Part shown: piece after piece, positions 8,501-16,989 of the stretch
Layout: each line of letters opens with the position of its first letter
Numbering within the stretch: position 1 is the stretch's first letter
DNA from: Chrysochromulina tobinii
Lineage: Eukaryota; Haptophyta; Prymnesiales; Chrysochromulinaceae
Assembly: GCA_001275005.1 (NCBI GenBank)
Contig: JWZX01003272.1
Coordinates: 1-33,042, forward strand
Direction of reading: 5' to 3'
Length of the DNA: 33,042 bases
Translations under genes and position numbers: made by a program
Notes under the pieces: generated by a model
Database searches by the model: none
What the model was told of the DNA's origin: nothing
What the model saw: the letters and a program-made list of their open reading frames with translations, nothing else

Positions 8501-10252
8501 GGCGCGGACTCGCCTGTGCTGGCCGCGATGGGCCTCACGGAGGAGAACAAGGACGAAGTGTTGCTGCCACCGACGGCCGAGTGGTACTTAGACGGACCTC
8601 TGTCCGAGACGGTGCGTGTGGCGCACCCATTCGAAAACGGAGTGGAGCAGGTGCACCGATGCGAGGTCGTTATGATGGCAAACCGCAACCCGACAGTGTT
8701 CATCTTCCGTGCGCTGCTCACGACGATCATTATCGTCTTCGGCTCCTTGCTGACGGCGATCTTCATGCATGCCGAAGAGCACAGCGGCGACCGCGCGTCG
8801 GTGCTGTACATCGCCTTCCTCATCTCGCTGACCAACATGGCGACGACCAACCTGGGCCTAGGAAAGGTCTCCTCGCTGCTCTGGTACGACCTCTTCAACC
8901 TTTCGCAGCTGCTTCTCTCGCTGATCGCGGTGGCCGAGACGATGGTGGTTCACCTCCTCTTCAAACATAACGCGGCTAAGCTCGCCACGCACATCGACTC
9001 TGTCTGCCGGCAAACGCTGCCGGCCCTTTACATCGGCGTGACGGCGGGCATCTTCATCTACGGCATTGGCCGTGGCCGAGAACTTTACACGAGCGTGGGC
9101 TTTGCGATCATGGGCATTTTCATCATCACTATGATCCCGGCAACCCTGTTCTTTGTTTGGGTTCGGCAGGGGCGCCTAGGGCGCTGGCAGGCAAAATGCA
9201 TCAAGGAGCTCAAGAAGGCCAATCCCGCCGATGGCAAAGAGTACGACACGAGAGTGAGGCAGGTCTTCCACGCCTTCGACGTGGACGAAAGTGGCGAACT
9301 TGACACGGACGAGTTGCGCGACTTGTTCGTTGCCCTCCACCCGAAGATCTCTCGCGATGACCTGAGCGCTTGCATTCGGTGTATGTCCGGGTACGTCGAT
9401 CCCTCTTCGGGTGTGCTCACGGAGCCCAAGTTTCTCGACGCGCTCATCGAGGGCGAACGTACACTGTCGCAACTCCTCAATGCCGGTCCCAAGGTCCCTA
9501 AGGTCCCTAAGGTGCGGATGGGGATCGGCTCTGTTCATTTCAGAGAGATCCCCGCATCGCCGGGTGATGAGCGCGAAGGCGTCTTCGAGGAGGATACCAA
9601 GGATACCACTCTCAAGGACAAGGAGCATCGCATCAAGAAGGAGAGATCCCATGTCACGATTGGCCCCGAAGGAAATCTACTTTCAAAGGCGCCGAGCTCG
9701 GCGTCAGCCGTCGCTACATCGGCGGCCCGCTTCCACGCAGGCGGCTCCGCCACGATGAATTCGGATGGCACCGAGCTGTTCACGTGGCTACTGTATGCCG
9801 CGGAGGTGAATGAGAGCTCTGTGGCCCTAGTTCTTGGCGACTTGCAAGAAGAGGGTGTGGAGTGCCTGAAGGACCTGCACATCCTCGCGGGGCTTCCGCA
9901 CTTTGAGACGTGCGGCATCAAGGCACTCGACGTTGCCAAGATCCGCAAAGCGCTCACCACAGCGCTCACCGCCGATGGCCCGTCGCTTGTGACGATGCCA
10001 GGGTTGATGTCGTCGTCCACTTACACAGACTCCACAAAGGGGGCGTTCACCAAGGGCGACGCGGTCCTCTACCGTACGGGCCATGGCACGCAGATCCGCG
10101 CCGAGATTGTGCACGTGCTCACCGAGACGACGCCCCACTGTTACACGATTCGCTACGAGGGCCTGGGCAGGTTCATCGAGAAGCAGACCGAAGAGCATCG
10201 GCTCGCGATGGCCCCCGCATTGTCCATCCCCGAAGCTTCCGTCACCCCCTAG
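5564..10252 (+). CDS. Chimeric pentameric ligand-gated ion channel with CUB-like, LNR, EF-hand and SAM-like modules
   Basis: One uninterrupted frame of 1562 residues. Residues 1-29 form a signal peptide. Four Cys-rich modules of the pattern C..TC..ASDG.C.DGG..C..GTDC.DCG start near 30, 224, 448 and 611. A CUB-like segment covers about 75-165, a Pro-rich spacer 167-220, and a LIN-12/Notch-type repeat about 678-708 (CDPNCNNRECGYDAGAC). Residues about 712-1040 resemble a Cys-loop superfamily ligand-binding domain with a YPFDQQEL Pro-loop lacking the flanking Cys pair, as in prokaryotic members. Then M1 (about 1042-1069), M2 beginning DRASVLYIAFLISL (1076-1098), M3 (1105-1133) and M4. The cytoplasmic tail has an EF-hand loop DVDESGELDTDE (about 1239), a SAM-like helical domain (about 1405-1469) and a C-terminal domain with CYTIRYEGLGRFIEKQTEEH (about 1495-1550). 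Its likely role is a surface receptor channel; the ligand is unknown. The channel call is good; CUB and SAM calls are tentative. Confidence 0.8.
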   Translation: MLQSSWRRSAPRLAHAIFFALMVSATDAQCTETCNYASDGYCNDGGPGAVFADCTIGTDCADCGPRGASPSGTSWSIVSGGSYCEVTSNGLCITDGSESYNDNEACTMRAEVTMNITAIEFNTESCCDYLTIGGNTFSGTQGPTNVQVTAGTTVTWYSDSSVTGPGFVICMLIPPPARPPAPPSPPAPPMPPPAPPASPPPPPSAPPPGSPPYPPAPPPSQPSLCSNNYGSGSEGCWYINDGHCDDGGPGAEFGDCDLGTDCYDCGIRLLESPPSPTYPPLSPLPGGALIMGGVPVVRVAFSFPPRNVTQEEVVEFTRTVVDVALCTTHPVRCQVSRELTSTSPGFVDNLGREFSQVLASTMTFRLAFPESNFNGSAGSVAPAAAGAARANAVRTLFASTPLTAPAYSADRSITFALLLAGDVAAFTESVNGEIAAAIATAASMNVSACTETCEWASDGDCDDGGLGTEYSSCAIGTDCTDCGMRQQVVLNVTSCSVVTCGTATGVIVAVRIRTPTETATTVQSRITSAISSPSLATLMLANVTGVRRARRLSATVIAVLAAPTVIGGNSLLGAFGVTSRPDATITSAALPYYKPPSPPPAPPPPAAPPGLCSNTCDASGVGGTPGVCNDGASPDPFPFRQLCPFGSDCTDCGSRDFCLTCSLECQRRNNALTETKRGDGCMASMYGDTICDPNCNNRECGYDAGACTLSQIRSVCMAEQDLGRTDYSTKPQALGTLVGVSDGSFRLLLQENNSHTSSASMLAMGRVPVAISLNLSPIRLVLQQDFNENYIFAEMRYTLQWADPRLARSPCAGALSGMLSLDFEQGLSDIAREAARAMRSKFWVPSLMQVFAVPGYRGIDASADFHLGTETILIDGAPGSRDEGLRVPMPVQPWLEGYGSSLPAPAPSATLSGVLPIANQFTLGPRNTSACVGCASWTGDIEFQLLQSHHVFFFYPFDQQELTVTIEVAGAWLYGCVGTGADSPVLAAMGLTEENKDEVLLPPTAEWYLDGPLSETVRVAHPFENGVEQVHRCEVVMMANRNPTVFIFRALLTTIIIVFGSLLTAIFMHAEEHSGDRASVLYIAFLISLTNMATTNLGLGKVSSLLWYDLFNLSQLLLSLIAVAETMVVHLLFKHNAAKLATHIDSVCRQTLPALYIGVTAGIFIYGIGRGRELYTSVGFAIMGIFIITMIPATLFFVWVRQGRLGRWQAKCIKELKKANPADGKEYDTRVRQVFHAFDVDESGELDTDELRDLFVALHPKISRDDLSACIRCMSGYVDPSSGVLTEPKFLDALIEGERTLSQLLNAGPKVPKVPKVRMGIGSVHFREIPASPGDEREGVFEEDTKDTTLKDKEHRIKKERSHVTIGPEGNLLSKAPSSASAVATSAARFHAGGSATMNSDGTELFTWLLYAAEVNESSVALVLGDLQEEGVECLKDLHILAGLPHFETCGIKALDVAKIRKALTTALTADGPSLVTMPGLMSSSTYTDSTKGAFTKGDAVLYRTGHGTQIRAEIVHVLTETTPHCYTIRYEGLGRFIEKQTEEHRLAMAPALSIPEASVTP

Positions 10253-11078
10253 AGTTTCACACCCGAAGTCTTCACACCCAAAGTCTTCTCATCCAGAGTC
10301 GAGTCCCCTCGCCACTCACCGAGGAGCGCTGAAGAGCCAACTGCAGCTGTGAAGAGCCAACTTCATCTGTGAAGAGCCAACTGCAGCTGCTTGCAGCTGC
10401 TGGGGTGGCACGGCAGTGGCTGGCTCAAGAGGCTGGCAAGCTTGCAACGTAATCGAGTCGCAATCGTGATCTTCGTGGTCGGACCTCAGGGTCAGGCGGT
10501 CAGCTCAGGGGTCGGACTTCAGTGTCGGGACCTGGAGTGGGAACCTTCCACACTGGGCGCGTGGGGGGAGTGCGCAAGCGTGATATGCTAGTCCAAGGGT
10601 GCACCCAGACGCGGAACAGGGTGAGAGGGTGGGCTAAGGGTGGGCGTGGAGCATGCTCGACTCATGGCGGGGGATGCCCTTGGGGGGATGGGGGAGCCAT
10701 GTGCATAGCAGGATCAAAGGGGCAGGATAAAGAGCCCAATAGCCTGGATCCGAGCACGAGCACAAATAGGCGCGAGCATGCTTCTACTTCACAGGGTCGC
10801 ATCACGAGGGGGCGTGCGAGGGGGGCACCGTCGTTGGCATCGAAGACGCGGCGCACGAAGACGGCGGCCATACGACGGCGTCGCGCGCGAGGGCGCGAGA
10901 GCGGAGCAGGCAAGGGGGTGCAGGGGATGTGCGCGCGCGCATGTGGCTGGCTCCTCGGACTGTTTGTCGATTCCTACAATCCCTTTCACACGGAAAGTGT
11001 AACAGAAAGCCACCGTTCACAGCGACCTCCGCTTTTGCTTGGCTGCAACATTTTTTGCGATCCATAGCATCGCGTACC
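10253..11078. other. Intergenic gap between receptor and phosphatase
   Basis: No supported gene. Simple repeats occur just after the receptor stop: CGAAGTCTTCACACC twice (10262-10290) and three copies of GAAGAGCCAACTGCAGCTGT or close variants (10331-10390). The rest is G-rich and has only short frames without family resemblance. Confidence 0.5.
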
Positions 11079-13049
11079 ATGGCGATGAATCCCGGCCCTG
11101 CGGGCGCGCTCGCGCCGGTGCCGCCACCGCGACCGATGCCTGAGAGCCCAGTCGATGAACGGCGTGAACGCCTCATCCGTGCAGGCCTGAGAGACAAACA
11201 TGGCAACTTATCTCCAGATTATGTGGAGTCCTGCACCATCTTCGATCACGTGGCAACCATCGCACCATCTCCAGCAAGCGGCGAACCAACCATCGACAGC
11301 GCCCGGTTCCAGGCGATAATGCGTCAGCGCGTGCCCGACTGGTCAGCACGTGCACTGCATGCTGCGTTCCAGGCCGCTGACGTCGATAGATCCACCTTGC
11401 TTAACCGTCACGAATTCGCGATGCTCCGTCGTGCTCTCGAGACCTTTGACCCCGCCCGCGACGCCGCAAACAACGATCTGATCGAGATTCGATGCCGCGC
11501 GCTCTTCGCCATGCATATGTCATCGGACAACGAGCTCAACGCGGCAGCTCGTCGAAAGCTAGTCGAGCGCGTCCGCGATCTTTGTGGGCGCTCCTCCCAT
11601 GTGGACCGCGTGTTGGCAGCCCTGGGCTTGCCTTTGGACGACACGGCAGCGCCGATGACATACGCCCAGTTTGCCCAGGCGGTTCAGCAAGGCACACTGA
11701 TGACTCTGGCCAGTCTCAACATCGGAGATCCACCAGCGACGGAGCGCACGACCTCCCTCAAAGTGGACGATCGTCAAGTGGTCATGGAGCAGGCCGCGGC
11801 CGGAGGCCCCCATCGCGCAGCGAGCAATATGGCAGGGCCCAAAGCGGTAGCTCCTGATATGCGCCTGGATCCGGAGCTGTGTCCCAACGCTGGAGACGAC
11901 TGGCGCGGCGCGCTCGCCGCCCCTCGCGGTACCGAACGCTTCAGGATCGCGCAGCTCGTGGTCGAGAATGCGCGTGCGCTCTCGAATGAGATCTCCACGC
12001 AGCCCGACGTTGACCACCGCGACTGGATGCCTGGAAGCGCAGCGCTCGAACGTCTACTGGATAGACGTCGAACGCCTGAGTTGGCGCAACTTTCGCCTGA
12101 ATATATGATCGGACGGTTGTGCGAACATGTAAAGCGCATCGCGATAGCGCAGCCGATGGTCGTGCAGGTCCCTGCTCCGGCCAAGGTGTTTGGGGATATC
12201 CACGGGCAGCTTCGCGACCTTCTGATGCTCTTCTGCCGGTACGGCTTCCCTTCGCATCACGGCGGCGACATCGAGACGACCTCGTACGTCTTCAACGGCG
12301 ACTGGGTCGATCGTGGCGCACACCAGCTCGAGGTCGTCGTGCTCCTCTTCGCCCTCAAAACACTCTATCCCGCGCGCGTCTTCCTCATTCGGGGAAACCA
12401 TGAGTTCCGCAGCCAGTCGGAGGGAATGGGCCTCCGAGGCTTTCGCCATCACGTGAAGCACCATCCAGCCTTCTCGACGATCCCCGACCGTGGGCTGGTG
12501 GGGGTGTACGAGAGGATACACGCGAGCTTCGATTGGCTTCCGCTCGCCGCACGCGTCGGTGGGGTGGTGCTCGTGCTTCACGGAGGCATCGGCGACGGCA
12601 GCTGGACGGTCGACGACCTCGCCGCTGTCAGACGGCCGTTGAGTGACGAATCGGATGCTGACGTGCCCCCATGCGCATCGCAAGCCCTTTGGAGTGATCC
12701 AGCTGATTCCGATGCGGTCATGGCCCACGGCGTGCACACACGCAACAGTACGAGTAAAGGTCTGAACATGCAGCATGTGGGTGCGGGGATCCCCGGGTTC
12801 GGTGCGGATGTGACACGCCGGTTCTGCGCACGCGAGGGCCTGAAGATGGTCGTCCGCTCACATCAGTTCGTGCCCGAAGGTGCCAAATACATGCATGGCG
12901 GACACCTGGTGACTCTCTTCTCGGCGCGGAACTACTGCGATGGGGAACAGAATGACTCGGCGCTTCTCCTCTTCGCAAATAATGAACTGGGGGAGCTTCT
13001 CGTGCGCGTCAAACGGCTCGCTCACCGTTTGACGCCGTATGACGCGTGA
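11079..13049 (+). CDS. EF-hand-containing PPP-family Ser/Thr protein phosphatase
   Basis: Metal-dependent phosphoprotein phosphatase of the PPP superfamily (PP1/PP2A/PP2B/PPEF fold). All signature motifs are present: GDIHG (about residue 372), GDWVDRG (407), RGNHE (438), LHGG (about 500) and VRSHQ (about 593), followed by SARNYCD where most relatives have SAPNYC. The N-terminal third has EF-hand-like helices with loop DVDRSTLLNRHEF near residue 101 and possibly a weaker one before it, suggesting Ca2+ control. EF-hands ahead of the catalytic domain differ from PPEF/RdgC, which carries them at the C terminus. The start at 11079 has a strong ACCATGG context and gives 656 residues; the frame is also open from an ATG at 10929, which would add a basic leader of 50 residues. 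No intron is visible. Substrates are unknown. Confidence 0.85.
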   Translation: MAMNPGPAGALAPVPPPRPMPESPVDERRERLIRAGLRDKHGNLSPDYVESCTIFDHVATIAPSPASGEPTIDSARFQAIMRQRVPDWSARALHAAFQAADVDRSTLLNRHEFAMLRRALETFDPARDAANNDLIEIRCRALFAMHMSSDNELNAAARRKLVERVRDLCGRSSHVDRVLAALGLPLDDTAAPMTYAQFAQAVQQGTLMTLASLNIGDPPATERTTSLKVDDRQVVMEQAAAGGPHRAASNMAGPKAVAPDMRLDPELCPNAGDDWRGALAAPRGTERFRIAQLVVENARALSNEISTQPDVDHRDWMPGSAALERLLDRRRTPELAQLSPEYMIGRLCEHVKRIAIAQPMVVQVPAPAKVFGDIHGQLRDLLMLFCRYGFPSHHGGDIETTSYVFNGDWVDRGAHQLEVVVLLFALKTLYPARVFLIRGNHEFRSQSEGMGLRGFRHHVKHHPAFSTIPDRGLVGVYERIHASFDWLPLAARVGGVVLVLHGGIGDGSWTVDDLAAVRRPLSDESDADVPPCASQALWSDPADSDAVMAHGVHTRNSTSKGLNMQHVGAGIPGFGADVTRRFCAREGLKMVVRSHQFVPEGAKYMHGGHLVTLFSARNYCDGEQNDSALLLFANNELGELLVRVKRLAHRLTPYDA

Positions 13050-13853
13050 ACAGGTGGTCAAGGGGGAGCAGTTCATGAGTGCTATCCGGACAGCAACCGG
13101 GAGCCGCGACACACTGAACAGGCGATGGCCGAGGGCCCCCTCGGTAGCTCTGCCCTTCGCTGCCGGCAGCTGAGACATGAGGCCAGCGCGTACCTCAGGG
13201 CCGAGGTCGGCACTGGCCAGGCACCGCTCTCAGTCCCACACCCCACACGGTGGCGTCTGTTCCATTCCGCGCGCTGGGATGGTGTCGGAGAGAAGTCGAC
13301 GAAACGCCCGCACCCACGAGCCGTACTGCGCAGTCGAAGCATCCATGCATGATCGGATCTCTGAGATGTCGATCTGGCATCTCTATCCACGGCCACAACT
13401 CGGGCGCCGAACGAAACTCGACGAATTATATGATAATTACGAAACTCGACGAATTATATGATAATTACGAAACTCGACATGATTGTACTCGACATGATTG
13501 TGCACGACGCGTAGTCGGCTGACGCGATGAGGCGTGCACCGTGGTCGCGCGCGTTAAGACTTAGTTAAGAGAAAACCGGTCGTGGGGATTCCCGCTTGTG
13601 CGGGGATTGGAATGCGGAGCCGGAGGCCGGAGCGCGCGCACTCACCTAAACCTTTCCCACCGCAATTTAGGGGGTCCCGCCAATTGGTAGGGTAGCTTGT
13701 TCTGTTGTAAATTATGCTCTCTATTCGCCGCCTCGTCCTGTATGACGACGCGGGAATCTTCGCTCATCAGCATCATCAACACAGCTCCGACGCAATTCTC
13801 CTCCGCACCGGCGCCCACCGCGGCGCGCGTCGCGGCGCCCGTCGTGGCGCCCA
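13050..13853. other. Convergent intergenic region with short AT-rich repeats
   Basis: It lies between the 3' ends of the phosphatase (+) and the urea transporter (-). It contains two copies plus a partial third of a 28-nt unit holding CGAAACTCGACGAATTATAT (about 13413-13480), then two copies of CTCGACATGATTGT. Short frames elsewhere show no recognisable protein. Confidence 0.5.
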
Positions 13854-14930
13854 TCACGGCGCCTCGTTCTTCTCGGGCGAGTGTGGGTTTGCCGCGTGAA
13901 GTAGCCCAGGCACAAGCCCGAGACGCGGTGTGAGCATGCAAGCGCTCGCGACGGCGCAAAAGGGCAGCGTGCACACAGGGATACCCAGACCCGCCGCGAC
14001 GATGCCCTTGGCGCCACCGAAGACCAAGGTCGATGCCACGGCACCGGAGCCGGCGAGGGCATACATTTCCAATTTAGGAACGAAGAAGACGCCGACGGCG
14101 AGGGAGGTGAGGGCCGCGTTGAAACCCCACAGCCCGTTGGCGATGTCGAAGTGCGACGCGCCCAGTACGGCGCCCGTACCGGTGCCGATTGCGGAGCCCA
14201 TCAGCGTGAGCGCAGCGCACTGTGGGGAATAGACGCCGATGGCGCCGAGCATCATCGCGCCTGCGATCGGGTCGTTGACGACAAAGATCTGCGACACACC
14301 CACGAGAGGAGCGCAGAGCCAGTCGGTGATGCCGCCCACGACGGCGGATGGGTCAGGCGGCGGCGAGAACTCCCACAGCGGCCTGACGAAGGCGAGCACC
14401 GAGAGCGTCGCCATGTTGAAGGCGAGAGTGAACTGCGGCACTGCGCCACACGCCATCTTGAGAGGCACCGTGAGCAACGTGCTGCCGCCGGCGGCGACGG
14501 CGGCGGCGACCGCGGTGGGCAATGTCCACGCGTCCGTGCCCATGAAGACGGAGAAGGCGCATCCGACGAGGCAGCCGTTGTAGCCGGTCAGTCCGTTGGC
14601 GATGGCGCCCGAGTCAAGGTTGAAGACTTTGGCGGTCGTGGTAGCCGAAACCGTGCCAATGGTCGCCAGCGTGCCGAGCCACGGATCGCCCTTGAAGAGC
14701 GCGGCAAGCATCAACGCTCCGGAGGCTGCGCTGTTGCAGAAGACCACCTGCCCCACGCCTCGCAACACCTCATCAACAAACGGTGGCAGGCCGGGCTTGT
14801 TGGAATCAGAGGATGACGGTGGCGTTGCTTGAGGTGGGCTCGTTTTCGCGGGTGTAGACTTGGATGCGAGCGCCCGCACGGTATGGCCGGGATGACGTAG
14901 CGGCCCGTGCGCGAGCGGCACCTCCATCAT
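13854..14930 (-). CDS. Urea transporter (UT/SLC14 family)
   Basis: Integral membrane urea channel-type transporter of the UT family. From the ATG at 14930 it is about 358 residues, close to the usual length. Family features are LRGVGQVVFCNSAASGALML, where relatives have VGQV.F.NNP.SG, then GLTGYNGCLVGCAFSVF and its internal-repeat counterpart GLWGFNAALTSLAVGVFF, matching the two-fold UT fold with about ten hydrophobic segments. The frame is open upstream to 15506, but that part is driven by an ATGCATGC repeat tract and basic low-complexity sequence, so a start at 14930 or 14987 is preferred. The Ser/Thr/Pro-rich first 45 residues could be a targeting or cytosolic tail. Its role is urea uptake across the plasma membrane or between compartments. 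No intron is seen. Confidence 0.88.
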   Translation of the reverse strand: MMEVPLAHGPLRHPGHTVRALASKSTPAKTSPPQATPPSSSDSNKPGLPPFVDEVLRGVGQVVFCNSAASGALMLAALFKGDPWLGTLATIGTVSATTTAKVFNLDSGAIANGLTGYNGCLVGCAFSVFMGTDAWTLPTAVAAAVAAGGSTLLTVPLKMACGAVPQFTLAFNMATLSVLAFVRPLWEFSPPPDPSAVVGGITDWLCAPLVGVSQIFVVNDPIAGAMMLGAIGVYSPQCAALTLMGSAIGTGTGAVLGASHFDIANGLWGFNAALTSLAVGVFFVPKLEMYALAGSGAVASTLVFGGAKGIVAAGLGIPVCTLPFCAVASACMLTPRLGLVPGLLHAANPHSPEKNEAP

Positions 14931-15533
14931 TTTCAGCGCGCGCGGCCGGCCGCATCGAGTGAGCTGCACAGTTCCCCGCCACAGCATTCCTTGTTCGGCA
15001 CGAGATTTGTCTCGAAATAGTTCGAGTGATCTCGCCGAGTGAACTCGCCACTTTTCAAGTCTCCTGAAACTTGAATTAAGCGACTTTGGCTTGAAACGGC
15101 CCGTGGCGTAGGTCGGACTTACGTTCACACGTTTGACACAAACATTCGCTATACAATACGATACTGGGCGAGGGGGAAGTCGAAGTGTACACGAGTCGTG
15201 AACAACCGTGTGGTGCTGCGGATCAACAGGACCAGGACATGTCTCAAGAGGGCGACTACGAGGGCTGGGCAACAGTAATGTCATGCAGTACAACGTCGCG
15301 GAGAGGGTACACGGCCGGCCCACCGCACGCGCGAAGACGTACGTGCGAGGTGCGACAAGCCGAGCCGGAGGTGTACATAAAGGTACATCGGCCTGGGAGT
15401 GTCCCTGATGGCCAGAACGTACTCGTGCGTGCATGCATGCGCGTCCTCGTGCATGCATGCTGGCGTCCTCGTGCGTGCATGCATGCTGGCGTCCTCGTGC
15501 ATGCATGCATGCTGCGTCTTGCTGCGCGCGCGC
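14931..15533. repeat. Intergenic region with GCATGC/GTCCTC minisatellite
   Basis: About 15428-15515 holds three to four degenerate units of roughly 26-28 nt, mixing ATGCATGC runs with TGGCGTCCTCGTGC. The remainder, to 14931, would be the upstream region of the urea transporter and the 3' flank of the methyltransferase. No gene is supported. Confidence 0.6.
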
Positions 15534-16361
15534 TCACGCGCGATCGAGGCGGTACATAACGACATGACCGGCAAGCATCGTGACGCGCCGGACGCTCCAG
15601 CGATTCTCGTGCGTCGCCGCCGCCGAGAAGACGTCCGTGTCGATGTTTGTGAGGTACTCGAGGACATACGGTTCGCCCATCAAGAAAAATTCTCCGTTCA
15701 TGGGCTTCTTCGCAAGCGTCTCTTGGAACTCGGGGTGGATGTCGACGATCACGACGGACTCGCGCGCGACGCGCATCATGTTGGCCAGCACGCGTTTACG
15801 CGCATCGCCCGGCATCTCGTGCATTGCGTACATGATCGTCACGACGTCGTAGCCCTGGGTATCGCCGTAAGTCTCCGCGTTGCCAAACGAGAAGGACAAG
15901 TCAGGCCGATGGAAGCGTGCGACGTTGAGCATCATGGGTGAGGTGTCGATGGCGTGGCCGCCTTCCATCGTCGAGAAGCCGACGCCACAGCAAAGGTCGA
16001 GCACCGTCTTGTCGGTCCCGATCATGTCGTGAGCCACCTTGCGGACATCCAAACCGCCATAGGATGCACGGTCGATGACCGCCGTGGCCAGTGGCGCCAT
16101 GAGGGCGTGGAAAAAGCCGCCTAGCCCGATGTTGCCAAACGTGTGGATCTGCGGATTGTACCAGTACGGAACCGGTGCCGTTGTTCCCGTCGAGGACGCG
16201 GCATCCTTGGGCCGCGTCGTCACGGCCAGGTCCCCCGAGAGAACAGCACCCTTGGGCCGCGACGAACCCATTTTGATTGGTGGCTTGGCGGAGAAGCCAG
16301 AGGCGACCCGGGTGTGCATCGCAAGGAGCGTCACGATCGCGCCTGCCGTGCGCGAGAGCAT
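15534..16361 (-). CDS. Class I SAM-dependent methyltransferase, possibly plastid-targeted
   Basis: Rossmann-fold methyltransferase. The SAM-binding motif I is VLDLCCGVGFST, followed by an acidic strand (HAIDTSPMMLNVA), motif FGNAETYG, and YDVVTIMYAMHEMP as the post-motif region, like UbiE/COQ5 and Methyltransf_25-type enzymes. The substrate cannot be told from sequence. The ATG at 16361 starts a hydrophobic leader MLSRTAGAIVTLLA ending in RVASGF-SAKPP, similar to a signal peptide plus the ASAFAP-type motif with invariant Phe used in algae with red-derived complex plastids. An in-frame ATG at 16415 adds 18 residues and would bury the leader. No intron is seen. The fold is certain; plastid import is inferred. 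Confidence 0.82.
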   Translation of the reverse strand: MLSRTAGAIVTLLAMHTRVASGFSAKPPIKMGSSRPKGAVLSGDLAVTTRPKDAASSTGTTAPVPYWYNPQIHTFGNIGLGGFFHALMAPLATAVIDRASYGGLDVRKVAHDMIGTDKTVLDLCCGVGFSTMEGGHAIDTSPMMLNVARFHRPDLSFSFGNAETYGDTQGYDVVTIMYAMHEMPGDARKRVLANMMRVARESVVIVDIHPEFQETLAKKPMNGEFFLMGEPYVLEYLTNIDTDVFSAAATHENRWSVRRVTMLAGHVVMYRLDRA

Positions 16362-16415
16362 TGTGCGCGAGGGCGTTGGGTTTAGCGCGGCGTTGATGAC
16401 GAGCAGTCCATCCAC

Positions 16416-16989
16416 TGTTCGCGAGTCGAGTATGGGCTCTCGCCGCGCAGACGGGTGTTTTCCAGTAAACTACCCCTTTAGCGATGAGTTATTAGGGTTT
16501 CGTTGATGGTATCCGTCTCAAAATGGCGTGGCGAGAAAATTTGACGAGTTTCGACATTGCACGTTCGTCAGGCAGTGAGCTTTCACGAATCCTTCCTGTC
16601 AGCGGCGTGGAAAGGTCGTCCAGAGAAAGGCGCGGTCCCGGTCGAACCCACAAGTCCCCGCGGCGTCCGAACAGTTTACGTCCGATCGGCGCGCGCCGCT
16701 CACGAGAAACGCAAGGAGAGGCGAGGCTTCTCTTCTACTGACTTCTGACAGATTTCACGATCGAGACATCGCATGCTCGGCTATCTAGACGAGACATGCT
16801 TACACAAATTAATTTCGTTTAGGGTAACTGTTCGGTCGAAACTCGAATAAACTCGTATAACTCCTTTGTGTAGCGCGTAGGATGTGGTCTCTGAAAAAGT
16901 AAATATAGAGGAACAAGCTTGTCATGTATTGCGGTGCGAGCCGCTCGCACCCTTCACGCACCTCAAACTGAAATTCATGTATCTCTCCG
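16416..16989. other. Intergenic gap upstream of the methyltransferase
   Basis: Promoter side of the methyltransferase and 3' flank of the TPR-Aha1 gene, both on the minus strand. It is less GC-rich than its surroundings around 16790-16870. It contains a single TTAGGGTTT (about 16492), not a telomere array. No gene is supported. Confidence 0.5.

Noticed and set aside
9949-9980. Copy of the GCTCACCACGGCGC-like motif in the receptor gene
   Set aside because: One mismatch and in-frame coding for ALTTAL; chance or codon bias is as likely as relatedness.
10522-11067. Plus-strand frame of 181 codons between receptor and phosphatase
   Set aside because: Low-complexity Gly/Arg composition, no motif, and it overlaps the likely 5' region of the phosphatase gene.
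14151-14816. Long plus-strand frame opposite the urea transporter
   Set aside because: Antisense shadow of a GC-rich coding sequence; Arg/Glu/His-rich with no domain.
14988-15506. N-terminal extension of the urea transporter with MHARGRQHACTH-type repeats
   Set aside because: It comes from an ATGCATGC/GTCCTC minisatellite, has no family similarity, and the UT core has good starts at 14930 or 14987.
16485-16500. TTAGGGTTT resembling a telomere repeat
   Set aside because: Single occurrence within ordinary gene territory; no array.
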